From: Flammula alnicola | Taxonomy: Eukaryota; Basidiomycota; Agaricomycetes; Agaricales; Strophariaceae | DNA length: 64,000 bases | Direction of reading: 5' to 3' | NCBI GenBank assembly: GCA_015499995.1 | Contig: JADNRV010000041.1 | Coordinates: 1-64,000 of the forward strand | Shown: piece by piece, positions 42,601 through 53,836 of the stretch | How the letters are laid out: every line of letters starts with the position of its first letter | Numbering within the stretch: position 1 is the first letter of the stretch | Translations under genes and position numbers: made by a program | The notes under the pieces: model-generated | Database searches by the model: none | What the model was told of the DNA's origin: nothing | What the model saw: the letters and a program-made list of their open reading frames with translations, nothing else

Positions 42601-44198
42601 TGTCTCCTCATTCTCTGCCTCATCCTCCTCTGCCTCCTCCTCTGCCTCTTCTTCATTGACATCCATACCCCGTGCATCCTCGCCTTCATCGTCCGTGGGA
42701 TCATACTCTGGTCGTGCCATCTGGAGAAATTCCTCCCGACTGTATTCGCTGGGGCGCTCTCCATTCATACTAATCATTCGAAGGGTCCACAGATACCGTT
42801 GTTCAGTGAGGCCATAATAGTCACTGTCAGGGATGGCATCCATTTCAGCGTCAGAGGAAGACACCTGAGCATCAGGCGCTGGCGGAGATGGAAGAGGAGT
42901 TGCAGGCCGACCGCGCTTGGACTTTCCACGAGAAATAAACTCCTCTGCAGAAGATGCTGCATCTGAGGCTGCGGCTCCCTTTGCTTTGACGAGGGCTGCG
43001 TGCACCTTGTTGGCAGCCACATTGAAGCCACCCCACGGGTCATCACGATTGCTTGGAGTACGTTTCTTCTGTGGTTGGGGTCTCGGGCGAGGTGGGGCGA
43101 TGGGGGTGCTATTCTGCAACTGCGTTTGAGATCGTGTCATGCGGCGTGAAGTTTGGACAGGCCTGAAGAAAACGGTAGTTAAATAGGGTGTAAAACAGTT
43201 ACCAAAGCGGGGAAACACTTACTCAGGCACTTGTGATGCACTGCTCGCTGAGGAGGCATTGGCGACGGCGCCATTTGGAGCAGCTCTATGTGATCTACGA
43301 ACGATAAAGCCAATTAGTCATCGTGATAGGACACAGGGATGGAAAGCGAGTTAGAACTGAGGTCGACACAGTCAGACAACAGCTCAATGTCCCCTATGAC
43401 ACAGTCAACAGGCAGCATGAAGCAAGCGACACAGTCAGCTCAGTGAGAGAATATAAAAAATAAACAAAAGGGCAAAGAAAAGATTGGCACGTACTCCGTT
43501 TCCTTTGCTTGTTTGTCGACTGTAGTCCGTTCCTGCTGGGACTCGGCAGCAACATTCGTGGTTTCCCTGAAAGATGACTGTTAGCTTGTTGCTAACATAC
43601 ACAGTGGTAGCAGAGAGTTGGCACCGTAGAATGCGACACAGTCAGCATCCCTTTGCTCGACATGATAACTGCGACACAGTCAGCAGCTATCGACACAGGC
43701 GACACAGTCAGCCTGCATATCAACTCGCTCCATACCACGTAGTACCCAGGAAAATAACAAGAGACTCACGTCGTTGAGTTGGTTGCACCTGTCGACTGTC
43801 CTCCTCCTCCACATCTACCGCGACCATGTCCAGAAGCTTTGGAATGACCGCGACCTCTCTTTAAAACCAGGCATTAGCATGAGCATCTGAAAAAAACTGG
43901 AATACCACGTACTTTCACAGCTGGTTTTTCCGTTGGTGGCGCGGGATCCCCACTGTCATCGTCTGCATCATTCTAAGCAAGAAGGGGTCAGACAACCCTA
44001 AAGAACTGGAAGAATCTGACATACCTGCACAGCTGGTTGTTCCATACGTTGCGCGGTATCCCCACTGTCTTCGTCTGCATCGTTCTACGCGAGGGTCAGA
44101 TAACGGACGTCATAGCGACGAGAACTCGAATATACCTTCGAGTTTTTGGCCTTCTTCTGAGACGCTTCGGCAGGCCCTTCTGCTTTTCTTTTCGCCAT
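39670..44198 (-). pseudogene. Multi-exon cargo gene of the KDZ transposon, function unknown, two in-frame stops
   Basis: The ATG at 44198 starts MAKRKAEGPAEASQKKAKNSK (exon 44198-44136). Further exons lie at 44084-44025, 43972-43913, about 43860-43770, 43568-43498, 43297-43223, 43162-41850, about 41790-41590, 41532-41346, 41288-41010, about 40983-40750 and 40697-39670. Introns of about 50-60 nt fit with matching phases where I checked them. The protein is charged and disordered at its start, with acidic tracts, then has helical segments (FTALVKDWTDMVGATAAELAAEG, DIVVVGAVLYVGPELAARQ, TPWKHLVFWAVKYQFVIIWPDNVVPDYPNP). TGA stops at 42415-42417 and 41705-41707 break otherwise continuous coding. 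I recognise no enzyme; it is a transposon-associated protein by location. Confidence 0.65.
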
Positions 44199-45064
44199 GT
44201 TGAGTGGATGGAGGAAGAGAAAACGCGTGACGTTGTGCGATACAGTATTTATACCAGATACTGTGCCGACTGTGCTGGCAAACCGGCTCGAATTTGAAGG
44301 CTCGATCCATTAACGAGCTGGCAGTGTAGGAAGTCAAGTTAATGACCAATCGCCCTGCCAATAATTTGAATAAACGGGAGACGTACTTTTCCCAAAATAA
44401 TGGAATATACCGGCCAAGTTGATCGGACAAGCGCCCATCGTCAGGGTTGTAATTCAGAAGTAGAATGACCCGAATAACTGCTGGCATGCTGAGCGCAGCA
44501 AACACAAGACTCCCTGGTGTAAGAAGGGACTGTGAGTGCATAAATTGAATCATTTGACGATCGATGGCTTACCGCAAGGGATATGTCGAGGGAAGTATTA
44601 TTGTGAAAAGTAACGACCTGGCTCTTTTCACGGAATGTCGGAAGATACAAATCGCAATACGTAAAAAACCTGGGCTCACCCTGAATCCTTGAACAAGATC
44701 CGTTTCGGATGCGACTGGCGATAGATGGCGTAAGTCATCGATTGTCAAGGAGGTTTTTTGTGGAGGATACACATTACAGAAAAAATATCACGTTGCTGCT
44801 CTACATAGTACATGAGACCACAATACTCTAACACTACCACAATCCCTGCAGAAAGAAGATATAATCAGCATGACTGAATAGAAAATAGAGTACTTACCAT
44901 GTAACGGAGTGAAATGAGCGATATTCGAGATCTTCCGGTGTAGCGCAGCGAAATCACCGCAATGCTTGCATTGTCCGTCTGCGACACAGTCAGCAGAGTA
45001 GCATTCATCCAGCGACACAGTCAGCTGGATAAAATCCCAGCGAGCGACACAGTCAGCTCGCTGG
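43362..45064 (-). repeat. Nine constant-core, variable-arm hairpins, left cluster
   Basis: The core is TGACTGTGTC on the minus strand (GACACAGTCA on plus) at 43365, 43398, 43428, 43635, 43673, 43701, 44983, 45014 and 45046. Arms differ in sequence yet mirror each other: ATGC/GCAT, CTGC/GCAG, CAGGC/GCCTG, TCTGC/GCAGA, ATCCAGC/GCTGGAT, CCAGCGAGC/GCTCGCTGG. The first six lie in introns of the minus-strand gene. The last three lie upstream of its start. All have the same sense as that gene's transcription. Confidence 0.85.
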
Positions 45065-46810
45065 AGTGTGGACAATGGAGATGATGGTGATGTTGAGTCT
45101 GACGACGACGTGTGCGAACAGCAGGTAAGGTAAGGCTGTTGCCAAACATTGCGCTGCCAAACATTGCCTTGCCAAATATTGATGGCAAATCTATCCAAGT
45201 CCGGTCAATGCGATAATGATAAGAACACCTACCACCTTGTGCTAACTCTCATAGTTTCCCCGTTTGAAGGGCTGACTGTGTCGCCCATTCAACGTGAATA
45301 GAGCTGACTGTGTCGCTCTCTCTTTTTCAGTAGAGCTGACTGTGTCGCTCTGCCAGGACTTTATTACTGCTCTCAAGCATACGACCAAGATCTCGACTCC
45401 ATCTGCAAGTGATTTTAAGCAGGTTCGTGGTTTCACATTGTCCAAGTGGCGCCAACATCGGCGTTTACTCTCGTCACTTGAGGTGCAGGAGCCACCTGGG
45501 CAGCGGTCTCGACAACCATTAATCGTCAAACGGCGCCAGCTCAGAATCCGTGATAGATATTCGGCAAGGAAAATAAGCGCCGACAGGGATGGAACCGCAT
45601 CGCGCATCAAATACTTCGATCCATGACATGTTGAAGGTGGGGAACATGCTGTCCTCAAACGTGGACATCTGAATTGTGTGATCGCCAGGAGATACTTCGA
45701 GCCATGGCTGTGCCATTTTGATGGTGGGGAACATGCTGTCCTCAAACGCGGACATCTGAATTGTGCGATCTCCAGGAGATACTTCGAGCCATGGCTGTGA
45801 CAACCAAACGGAGCCAACTCAGAATCCGTGATAGATATTCAGCAAGGAAAATAAGCGCCGACAGGGATGGAACTGCATCGCGCGTCAAATACTTCGATCC
45901 ATGGCTATGAGATGTTGAAGGTGGGGAACATGCTGTCCTCAAACGTGGACATCTGAATTGTGCGATCTCCGGGAGAGCTGATAGATGAAGGCGAAAATGT
46001 AAGGCCTGTCGATTTGTCTGGCCTGGAAGCTGAGGTTCTTTTTTTCAGGAAATTGCAGGGGCGATCACTTCGAAGAGGTCGTAGCACACGCGGCGACTGT
46101 CTGCTGAAAGGACGATGGACAGTGGAGGTGCTGGTGTTGCTGTTGGGGGTGTTGCAGCTGGCGTATGTACACTGAACATTTCCGATAGCAGTATCATTCA
46201 TTTGTGCAGTGATTTGTTGACTCTGTTGCTGACTGGTGGAGTCGCGAGTGTGCAGAATTGACTTATGTCTGAGGATGTGATAAGATAATACATGATAAGA
46301 TAAGATAACGATTATTACTAATAATTTTGGATAGGGCTCGTGATCAACCCTCAACAATCAAGTTCGCACGATAATGTTTAGCTGTCTCTTGTCCTTCGCC
46401 CCCTTCAAGTTACGCGCCCAATTCACTCTCCTGTCGAACTCAATCCTTGTGCGTGGTTTCATTTATCTTTACTTTTGGTTTCAGGTTGCATTCCACCCAA
46501 AGGAGGAGCTGACTGTGTCGCTCCTCTGCCATCACCAGCTGACTGTGTCGCTGGTGAGCTTTCCAACGGTCTGACTGTGTCGACCAACGGATTTGGGTAC
46601 CGTGGACATGACGGCTGCCCCCTTGTCATCATTGACTGTGTCGATCAGCTGTGCTGGCTGACTGTGTCGCCAGTTTTCACAGCTTGGGAGCGCTTCCTTT
46701 CTCGACTGACCTTTGATTGTTTCAGATATTCCTTATGTCGATTCCGTCCACTTCATCTCCCAGTGCATTGTTCGGTATATACCTTGCTTCATCTTCCGCC
46801 ATAGCTCTGA
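44199..46810. other. Spacer between divergent cargo genes, with nested duplications
   Basis: No convincing exons beyond those of the flanking genes. A block of about 280 bp is doubled (45527-45805 and 45808-45975 in part: CAGAATCCGTGATAGATATTC, AAATAAGCGCCGACAGGGATGG). Within it an ~87-bp unit (GGTGGGGAACATGCTGTCCTCAAACG...) occurs three times (45638, 45723, 45919). GCCAAACATTGCG-like words are repeated three times at 45133-45185. The likely two-way promoter lies near 45070-45270, where the hairpin orientation flips. Confidence 0.5.
45266..46675 (+). repeat. Eight constant-core, variable-arm hairpins, right cluster
   Basis: TGACTGTGTC on the plus strand at 45273, 45305, 45337, 46510, 46540, 46572, 46633 and 46659. 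Arms: GGGC/GCCC, AGAGC/GCTCT (twice), GAGGAGC/GCTCCTC, TCACCAGC/GCTGGTGA, GGTC/GACC and CTGGC/GCCAG. The copy at 46633 lacks a clear stem. They lie upstream of the plus-strand cargo gene and read in its sense direction, opposite to the left cluster. Confidence 0.85.
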
Positions 46811-49446
46811 TTGCATGTTCTCTTTTTGCTAGATGGATATCTGGATTGTTATGGTTGTAAACAAAGCACGAATGGATTGGCGGTCTTTGAGCCGTTCACG
46901 CGCAAGGGATCATGTATGTGCTGTCTTAACTTTTTCTCGAAAGGGAGGAAGCTGACAGGTTTTCAGCACCATGGTCAGGGTCCGATGCCTCTGCCATTGG
47001 AGAGCTTCGTCAACCGCTGAGGTATGACGTACCTGGTCTTTCCTATGGAAAGTCAGGTTTGGACCCAGAGGATCGTCCTCGGCCAACGCGATTGATCGTC
47101 ACCTCTCCCAACATGGACTGGATCCCCGACCTGGCTAAGGATCCCCGCAAGGTCCAGGTTCGCACCAATGGCTGCTTCTGCACAGGCGATTTCACCTTAT
47201 GGCCGCAATGGTACTTCTCTGGCACATACTACCTACCGTACATTCGCCGAAAGCCCAGTGACGAGGAACTCGACAATGACGAATACAAGCTGCTTTGGTA
47301 CGATATGAAACGTAGCGACTTCATGCTGGAGCCGGGTGCAACTGTGGGCGACCTTGGTCGAGTGAAACCTGAGCTTGTTGTCAAGCTCGCAAACTTGCGA
47401 CGGGACTTTTTGCGTAAGATCAAGGAGCTGCGCTTATCTGGACGACATGACATCAAGGATCTGGATGAATTGCTCTACAGCGAGTGCGGAATGCACTTCG
47501 CTGTCGTAGCACTCGACTGCGCTCCTCAATCCTTTCTCCTCACCCTTCTGACTTTGACATCATTTCAACGGCACTTCCTCGAATGTTTGGCCTGCTTCGA
47601 GTACATTACAATCTACAAGCAACGACCCCTCAATGATTCCGGCGAACCTCATCCCCTCAACAAAGGTCTCATTGGTGCAGTGACTTGTCACCTGGAGATT
47701 GCAAATCAGTTGTACTACATGGGCATCCCTGTCTGGCTGGTGCGCCCACCAGGTGCTATTCCCTACGACATGAACATTGGCGCACAGTGTTATCCAAGAG
47801 ATCCGTCATACCTCGTCTCCGACACATTTCCTGAAACTGATATAATTTGGATTGGCGATGCAGGGGCAATTCGCAACTGTGCATGTCAGGGCCTCAGAGC
47901 GGGCAACCTTCGTCTCGGCCACGCAGCAAGAGTTCGTCAGCCAGGTGAATTCCAGGATGCAGTTCATAAGTAATCTCAGTTTTGCTGCATTTTGCATTCG
48001 TCTGAAGTATGATTAGGTTCTTCTACAGCAACGTCGCCTCCTGCGTCAGCAAGCCTTGCGGCTTCTTCGTTGACGTCTGTATCCCCTTCTTTGCAAGCAC
48101 CCTCTTCTTCGGCGCCCTCTTCTTCGCAAGCGCCGCCTTCTTCGCAAGCGCCGCCTTCTTCGCAAGCGCCGCCTTCTTCGCAAGCGCCGCCTTCTTCGCA
48201 AGCGCCGCCTTCTTCGCAAGCGCCGCCTTCTTCGCAAGCACCGCCTTCTTCGCAAGCGCCGCCTTCTTCGCAAGCACCGCCTTCTTCGCAAGCGCCGCCT
48301 TCTTCGCAAGCACCGCCTTCTTCGCAAGCACCGCCTTCTTCGCAACCATCCCCATTGTCAATATCCTCCCAGAAATTGATTGCTCCTGTCCGCTATGTAA
48401 CTCTTCACTTTCCGATTAGGCATGAAAAGTTCCTCAATCCCGTCTCACCTATCACCCCTCAGCTTGACGAGATCTGGGCTCATGCTCTGACAACCGTCAA
48501 CAAGGACTGGCAGCAAGTTTTGGACCACGACTATCGTGAGGCGCTGCGAGGATATCCTTTCCCGGACCCATATATATTTGCAAGACCGGATTGGCAGACA
48601 GGTCGAATCAAGATGTATATTGTCGCATGGCTAAGTATTCGGGCAGCTTGGTCGCAGTGGACAACGACTCGGGAAGAGGATGACAATAAGATGCCTGGGC
48701 CTCAAGACTAGAGGGATTTCTTGGCGGATGTTTGTGGGAAGATGGGTCTTTTGAGTAAGGCTGGAAATGCGTCGGTTGGAGCATCTGCCGTGGCGTCAAC
48801 CCCTCTTCAAAGCACATCATCAACATCGTCGGGTAGTCGCTCAGCAGCAAAGAGGCAGAAGGCGTCAACCACAAAATCTAGCACTCTCTTCAAGATCGAC
48901 TTGTCCAAGCTGAACTTCGATGGTGGCGTCTTCTGGAATCGCAAGCTTGTTGCAAGTGGAGCTGATCTCAACTCTGGGAACATCACAATCGACCTGCAGA
49001 TTGCTCGGGAAATCGTCTGGAACCTTTTCGAAAACAACTTCCGGATCGAACTTCTCTATCTTGATCGATGCATCTTTCCGAGGATTCACATGTCCATGAA
49101 AGAGGGAGAGGAAAGGGATGAGATGGTTTATGATTGTTTTCACCTCGGAAAGCCTGTGTCTCTGGACTTCGACAGGTCCGAGCAACATGAAGGATTGGGT
49201 GCTGCGGATTATGAGGCTCGGATGGAACAGGTGGACAACTTTCGCCTTCTCTTGAGTTCATGGTCAGGTCCACTGGCAGAGAAGCTCAGGAGAATGTCGG
49301 CACTTACGTTTTCGGAGGGGTGGGACATCGAGAGTACGCTGGAGACCGTACAAGCAGTCGAACGGATTGCGTACCTGTTCTACTGCCAGACATTCTTTGC
49401 CTACTTCGGTCGAGCACCATCTTTGCCTCACGTTCGGCCCGGTTGA
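46811..49446 (+). pseudogene. Cargo gene of the KDZ transposon: uncharacterised agaricomycete protein, broken
   Basis: The coding signal starts near 46835 (STNGLAVFEPFTRKGSCMCC, PMPLPLESFVNR). After a frameshift near 47021 it continues with RYDVPGLSYGKSGLDPEDRPRPTR and 47059-47973: SPNMDWIPDLAKDPRKVQ, NGCFCTGDFTLWPQWYFSGTYYLPY, ALDCAPQSFLLTLLTLTSFQRHFLE, GIPVWLVRPPGAIPYDMNIG. Exon 2 (from about 48025) has a Gln-Ala-Pro-Pro-Ser-Ser repeat, then FLNPVSPITPQLDEIWAHAL and DYREALRGYPFPDPYIFARPDW. A TAG at 48709-48711 interrupts it before a C-terminal part (LSKLNFDGGVFWNRKLVASGADL). From memory of the family this is a repeated hypothetical protein in agaricomycete genomes; its role is unknown. Confidence 0.7.
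48110..48348 (+). repeat. 18-bp coding minisatellite (Gln-Ala-Pro-Pro-Ser-Ser)
   Basis: About 12 nearly perfect copies of CAAGCGCCGCCTTCTTCG (variant CAAGCACCG...) keep the frame of the surrounding gene. The same DNA read on the minus strand gives an Ala-Lys-Lys repeat frame of similar length, which I treat as a shadow. Repeat number is likely variable between copies of the transposon. Confidence 0.92.
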
Positions 49447-49798
49447 TCGCCATCTCTTCACATTCGGACATGGGCATTGTAGTTTTTCTTGTCGGTACGT
49501 GTCTTATTACCTGTCAACCTTGTTTTAGATCAAGTGACTGACAGGCATATGTGTTGTACTAGTGTTTTATTTTTGTTATCGCTGTCTGTGATTCGTCCCC
49601 GCTGGACGGATCTCAATATATGTTTTTGTTGTTGCGTGCATGATCTGCGTGATTGATATGGCTATTTCTGTCTGTTGTTAAAGGTACAATTTTCAACGGT
49701 TGCTTTCTTTCCTTCCTTCCCTCGCCTGCTCTGTCTCGCAACGAAATTTTTGCTGCTTGTTGGCTTTTTTACTGCTATCATCGCCTTGTTACTGTGCT

Positions 49799-52700
49799 AT
49801 GCCTAGCCTATTCCGACGTGCCTCTCAGAGGAATGTGGCCCACCCCGTCCTGCCGGAAGGTCTGGTTCGTGCTGAGGACGTGCCCCAGCCACGTCACCCC
49901 TACGGTTCCGGTAACATTGTGACTGGTATTCAAGGACGTGTTCATACGGAGGCTGGCTTACTGAGTCAAGTCACCCATGGGTCTTCTATGCAATTGCCGA
50001 TGCCTGCCGAAGCGGCACCACATGTGGACCTGGGTCTTGGCGATCAACCAGATGCAGCGAGTAGCACAGAGGGTAAGAATGGCAAGAAGCAGAGGCAGTG
50101 GAGGAAGTGGAGTGAGGATATCATACCATCGTTGTTGGAGCCTTATCTGCAGTTGCTACGAGAATCAGAGGGTCTACGCAACTTGGAGTTGCTACGAAAT
50201 CAAGTGGGCTGTGCTGGCTGTGCTCGTGGCCAGTTTCTCGATGTTTCGTGTATATTCTTTAACAGTGGGTACAATTTCTGCCACATATAGCCTTGATATT
50301 AAATTATACTCTTTCATAGAAATTGAGAAGATTAAACTTTGCACTTGCACCGAACCTGCTTTACAACTCCTCCGTATGGGTCTATTCCCTTGTGCACCAT
50401 CTCAGCCATCTTTGGCTGTGGACTTGAATGTTTTGGACTTCACTTCTGACTTGTTCGTGAATGCAGCACCAAACACTACAGCTTGGTGTGAAACACTGGA
50501 GGGCTTTCTAAGTGCTCAGCATTTTAAACTGGAGACGCGTGTTAGTATTTCTTTTTTTGCTTTAAGGCTTTAATGCTAAAAAGGATACAAATAATTTAGA
50601 ACAGTTTGCATGGCCGATTTGGGAATGCTTTGCATTGGTATGCAACCTTAACAAATGAGAAGAATTTGCAGATGCAGGACTACTTGGACAATGTTCGGGG
50701 CTCTATATTGTCAATGGACGAGGATGCACCGGTTGTTGGTGAATCTGATGGTAAGTCTGACTTCTGCATTTACTGTTATTATATGACAACTTCTATTAGA
50801 TAATGTAGCTCATACGCCTCAGCATTTGCCTCCTATTTCTGTGGTAAATGAACCAAATACTGGAAAAGGTCAGTTAATATATATTCAATTTTACACCTGC
50901 AGATATATCATAGATGCTTTTCCAGATGACCCAAGTAATGCTTTTGCGGGACGTCCTGACCGTCCAAGTGAATATCTACGGCAAAGGTGCCCACTATGCT
51001 TCGGCGGTGAGAATTGGGCTAAAGAACATGACCTGTAAGTCTGTCATCTTTCAGAGTGGAGGTTGAAACTAATATTATAAAAGTGTGGATGCAATTGTAT
51101 GTATTGATGCATGCTTCACACAAAAGCGCAGAAAGTCACAAGGTAAAGCTTGGAATGCACCTCGCTCTCATCCTGAAACTGTGTTCATGCCTCCTGATGA
51201 AGTAAATGCTATGGAGGCAAAAGTTGAGGAGATTCAACCTAGCGACAAAAGTAAACATTCAGAATCTGGAGCTGCATCTGGTCATAAACATTCAGAATCT
51301 CGAGCTGCTTCTGGTCATAAACATACAGTGCCTGAAAACTCTGATCCTGAGTATGAACCTAGAATCCGAGTGCCTATATCTGTTTTGGAAGAATGTAAAG
51401 AGTCTTTCTTGGCTGCAGATGAAAAGCGCATAAAAGCTAGTACTCTGTTCTTTGCAGATACAGGTTTAATGGCCTTGCTCTGTCGACATGATCATGTGCT
51501 ATGGTTGGTCAATATGACTTCTGCTGGTGAAAAACAACATTATGCTTTGACTTTGCTGAATAAACTGTTTGAGCATATTCCTGAAACCATGCGTATTGGA
51601 GTTCTGTATGATATTGGATGCCAACTTCATAGAAGTTGTGAAAAGTTTGGCTTCTTGGATGATATTATTGATCGCTTGGTCTTTGGAATATCTGTATTTC
51701 ATGCTTATGGACATCAGTGGCCTTGCCAGATTATTTATCATCCTAGAAAGTGTAAAGGTTTTGGCTTGACTGATGGTGAGGGCTGTGAACACTTTTGGAG
51801 TTCTATCAAGTCTCTGATACCTTCTTGCCGTGTTTCCACCTATTTCAATCGGATATACACAATTGACACTCAAATCAAAGCTTTGCATGAGAAATCCTTA
51901 TTTGGAATGGGAAAATGGTTGCATCGAAAATGGATTGTAACCAAGGAAAAGAAAAGTGACTCAGAGAATGTATTGCAAACTGTTGATTCCTTGGGTTATT
52001 CTGAGAATATCTTGCATTCAGAGTGGAATGCCCAAGTAACAGAGCAGACCAAACCCCTTAAACGACAGTCAAAAAATCTGGCAAACAAAGAGATAGAAGA
52101 AATTCTGTCATTAAATAAAGTGGTGGAAACCTACAAGAGCAGAATTACAGAATTGCAAAATATGCTGGATACTGGTGAATATGAACATGACATGGACTTA
52201 CTGGAAGTACAAGAGTTTCTACAAGACCTTATGCAAAAGCTAGAAAAAACTCAGAAAGCTGTTGCTAATAAAAAGGCAAAATTATCTGTTGATGGAAAAC
52301 AAAGCCTGAAAAAGCTCATGGGAAACGAGTTCTTAAAACATCGTATGAATGCACTGGCCTTAAAGCAAAGAATCAGAGATCGGTTACGTCAGAGAAAGTT
52401 TGAGTTGGAGAATTTGGAACGTGCTTATCAGATTACTGTAAATCAATCCAAACTGGAAAAACACACCCAACAACAAATTAAATGCAAAGAACCTGGAATT
52501 CAAACTCTGGCTAGAAATTACAACAAGCTTTGTACAGAGCTTGCAAAAATGATTTCTGCAAAAAAAGCTCCATCAGGTGCAATTGCACCTTTGCTTATTG
52601 AAATGGAAAACTTGTTTAAATTGGATGTTGATGATGATATTTGGCAAGACATTGGTTTAACTAGTGATATTGATGAATTAGAAGAAGTGCCTCTGTGGCT

Positions 52701-53208
52701 AGGCAATGATGATGTGCGCAAAGGAATAAAGGCTATGCTTGAACATGATCGCTGTGTTGAAGAAGAACGATGTTTGATTGCAGAAAGATTGTCTATGCAG
52801 CAATGGATGCGAGAAGAATGGGCAGTAAATAAGACTGCATTGAATTGGTCACAGGATGATGCAAATCTTATGTATCAGCTGACACAAAGATCAGAATATT
52901 TGCTCAGACTATGCTTGGCATGGGAACCGTTGGTTCGAGGTATCCCTTGTTCAGAATCAAGTTCTTGGGGGCCAAGCCTTGATGAATTGCATTCTGCAAG
53001 ACAATATGAAGTCAATGAAAGCTTAATTCAAGCTGATAGCCAAAACAATGAAGGGAATGTTTCAAATGATGACATGGAAATGGACTTTGACAGTGAGGTT
53101 GATTATGATTCAGATGATGAGGAGATGGAGGTTGATGATGCAGAATTGGTGGATAATTTGGAAGTTGATGCTCTTGCAGACAACTTTTTCATAAATTTGA
53201 ATTATTGA
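49799..53208 (+). CDS. KDZ transposase with CxC1-type cysteine cluster, six exons, apparently intact
   Basis: Exons 49799-50264, 50320-50540, 50600-50750, 50800-50868, 50926-51034 and 51084-53208 join in phase into 1046 codons. All introns start GT and end AG. The N-terminus has WSEDIIPSLLEPYLQLLRE, then the cysteine cluster CAGCARGQFLDVSCIFF ... IKLCTCTEPALQLLRMGLFPCAP, then FGNALHWYATL and YLRQRCPLCFGG. The DDE-type core shows CIDACF (Asp about 347), LYDIGCQ (Asp about 515) and GEGCEHFWSS (Glu about 574). A long coiled-coil and an acidic tail (DMEMDFDSEVDYDSDDEEMEVDD) follow. It would cut and paste this transposon. Confidence 0.88.
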
Positions 53209-53836
53209 AGTTCTCCAGTGAAAAAATAATTACCTTGATATGAAAATATTATATACATATGCAAACAGTTTTTTGTCTTGTAAAAGTGTTTTGTCTTGAA
53301 TATAAAATAGTTTGTGGCTTTGTAAATTAGTTTCCAGTGCAATTAAATGTTTTTGGTATGATCAAAATTATGATTAAGGCTTGAAAAACTAAGTTTGATA
53401 GACAAGAAATAATTTGCTAACCAAAGTATGTTTTTTGAAACAGTGAAAATACTTTACATATGGGAAATATATTTTGGCAGTGGACTGAAATCATTTTTCA
53501 TTAGTGAAAAATAGTTGTCCAAGATGAAAATGATTTTCAATTTGGTGGATATTATTTTCAGGAGTGGAATTTAATTTTTCTACATAGAAAAAGATTTTAT
53601 GATTTGCGGAATATTATTTTGGAGGACTTCTACAGTAGTTTCTACAAATAATGAGATTGTGAGATTTTTCTAATATGCCCATGTATTTGTATAACCACAT
53701 AATTAGAACCTTGACTTAATTTTTAGACCAGAGATTGAAAGCTGATAAAGTCATTTTCCTGAAAGTTAAGAACATTGGTAAAAAAAAAAACATCCACAGT
53801 ATAAGCTGATAGATGGAACATGGACCCATACTGAAA
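53209..53836. other. AT-rich region between transposase and right inverted repeat
   Basis: No gene. It probably includes the 3' UTR of the transposase. Loosely repeated GAAAATNATTTTC and AATAGTTT words recall the left subterminal region (37930-38400). Confidence 0.5.

Noticed and set aside
42418..43129. Plus-strand frames opposite the minus-strand cargo gene
   Set aside because: They are complements of acidic and charged coding exons and have no homology or splice structure of their own.
39670..44198. TET/JBP dioxygenase as the KDZ passenger gene
   Set aside because: TET/JBP genes do accompany some KDZ transposons, but I see no HxD...H iron-binding pattern or other dioxygenase motif in the readable exons of either cargo gene.
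48046..48361. Ala-Lys-Lys and Arg-rich repeat frames on the minus strand over the minisatellite
   Set aside because: An 18-bp repeat without stops opens several frames. The plus-strand QAPPSS frame continues into conserved protein on both sides; the minus frames do not.
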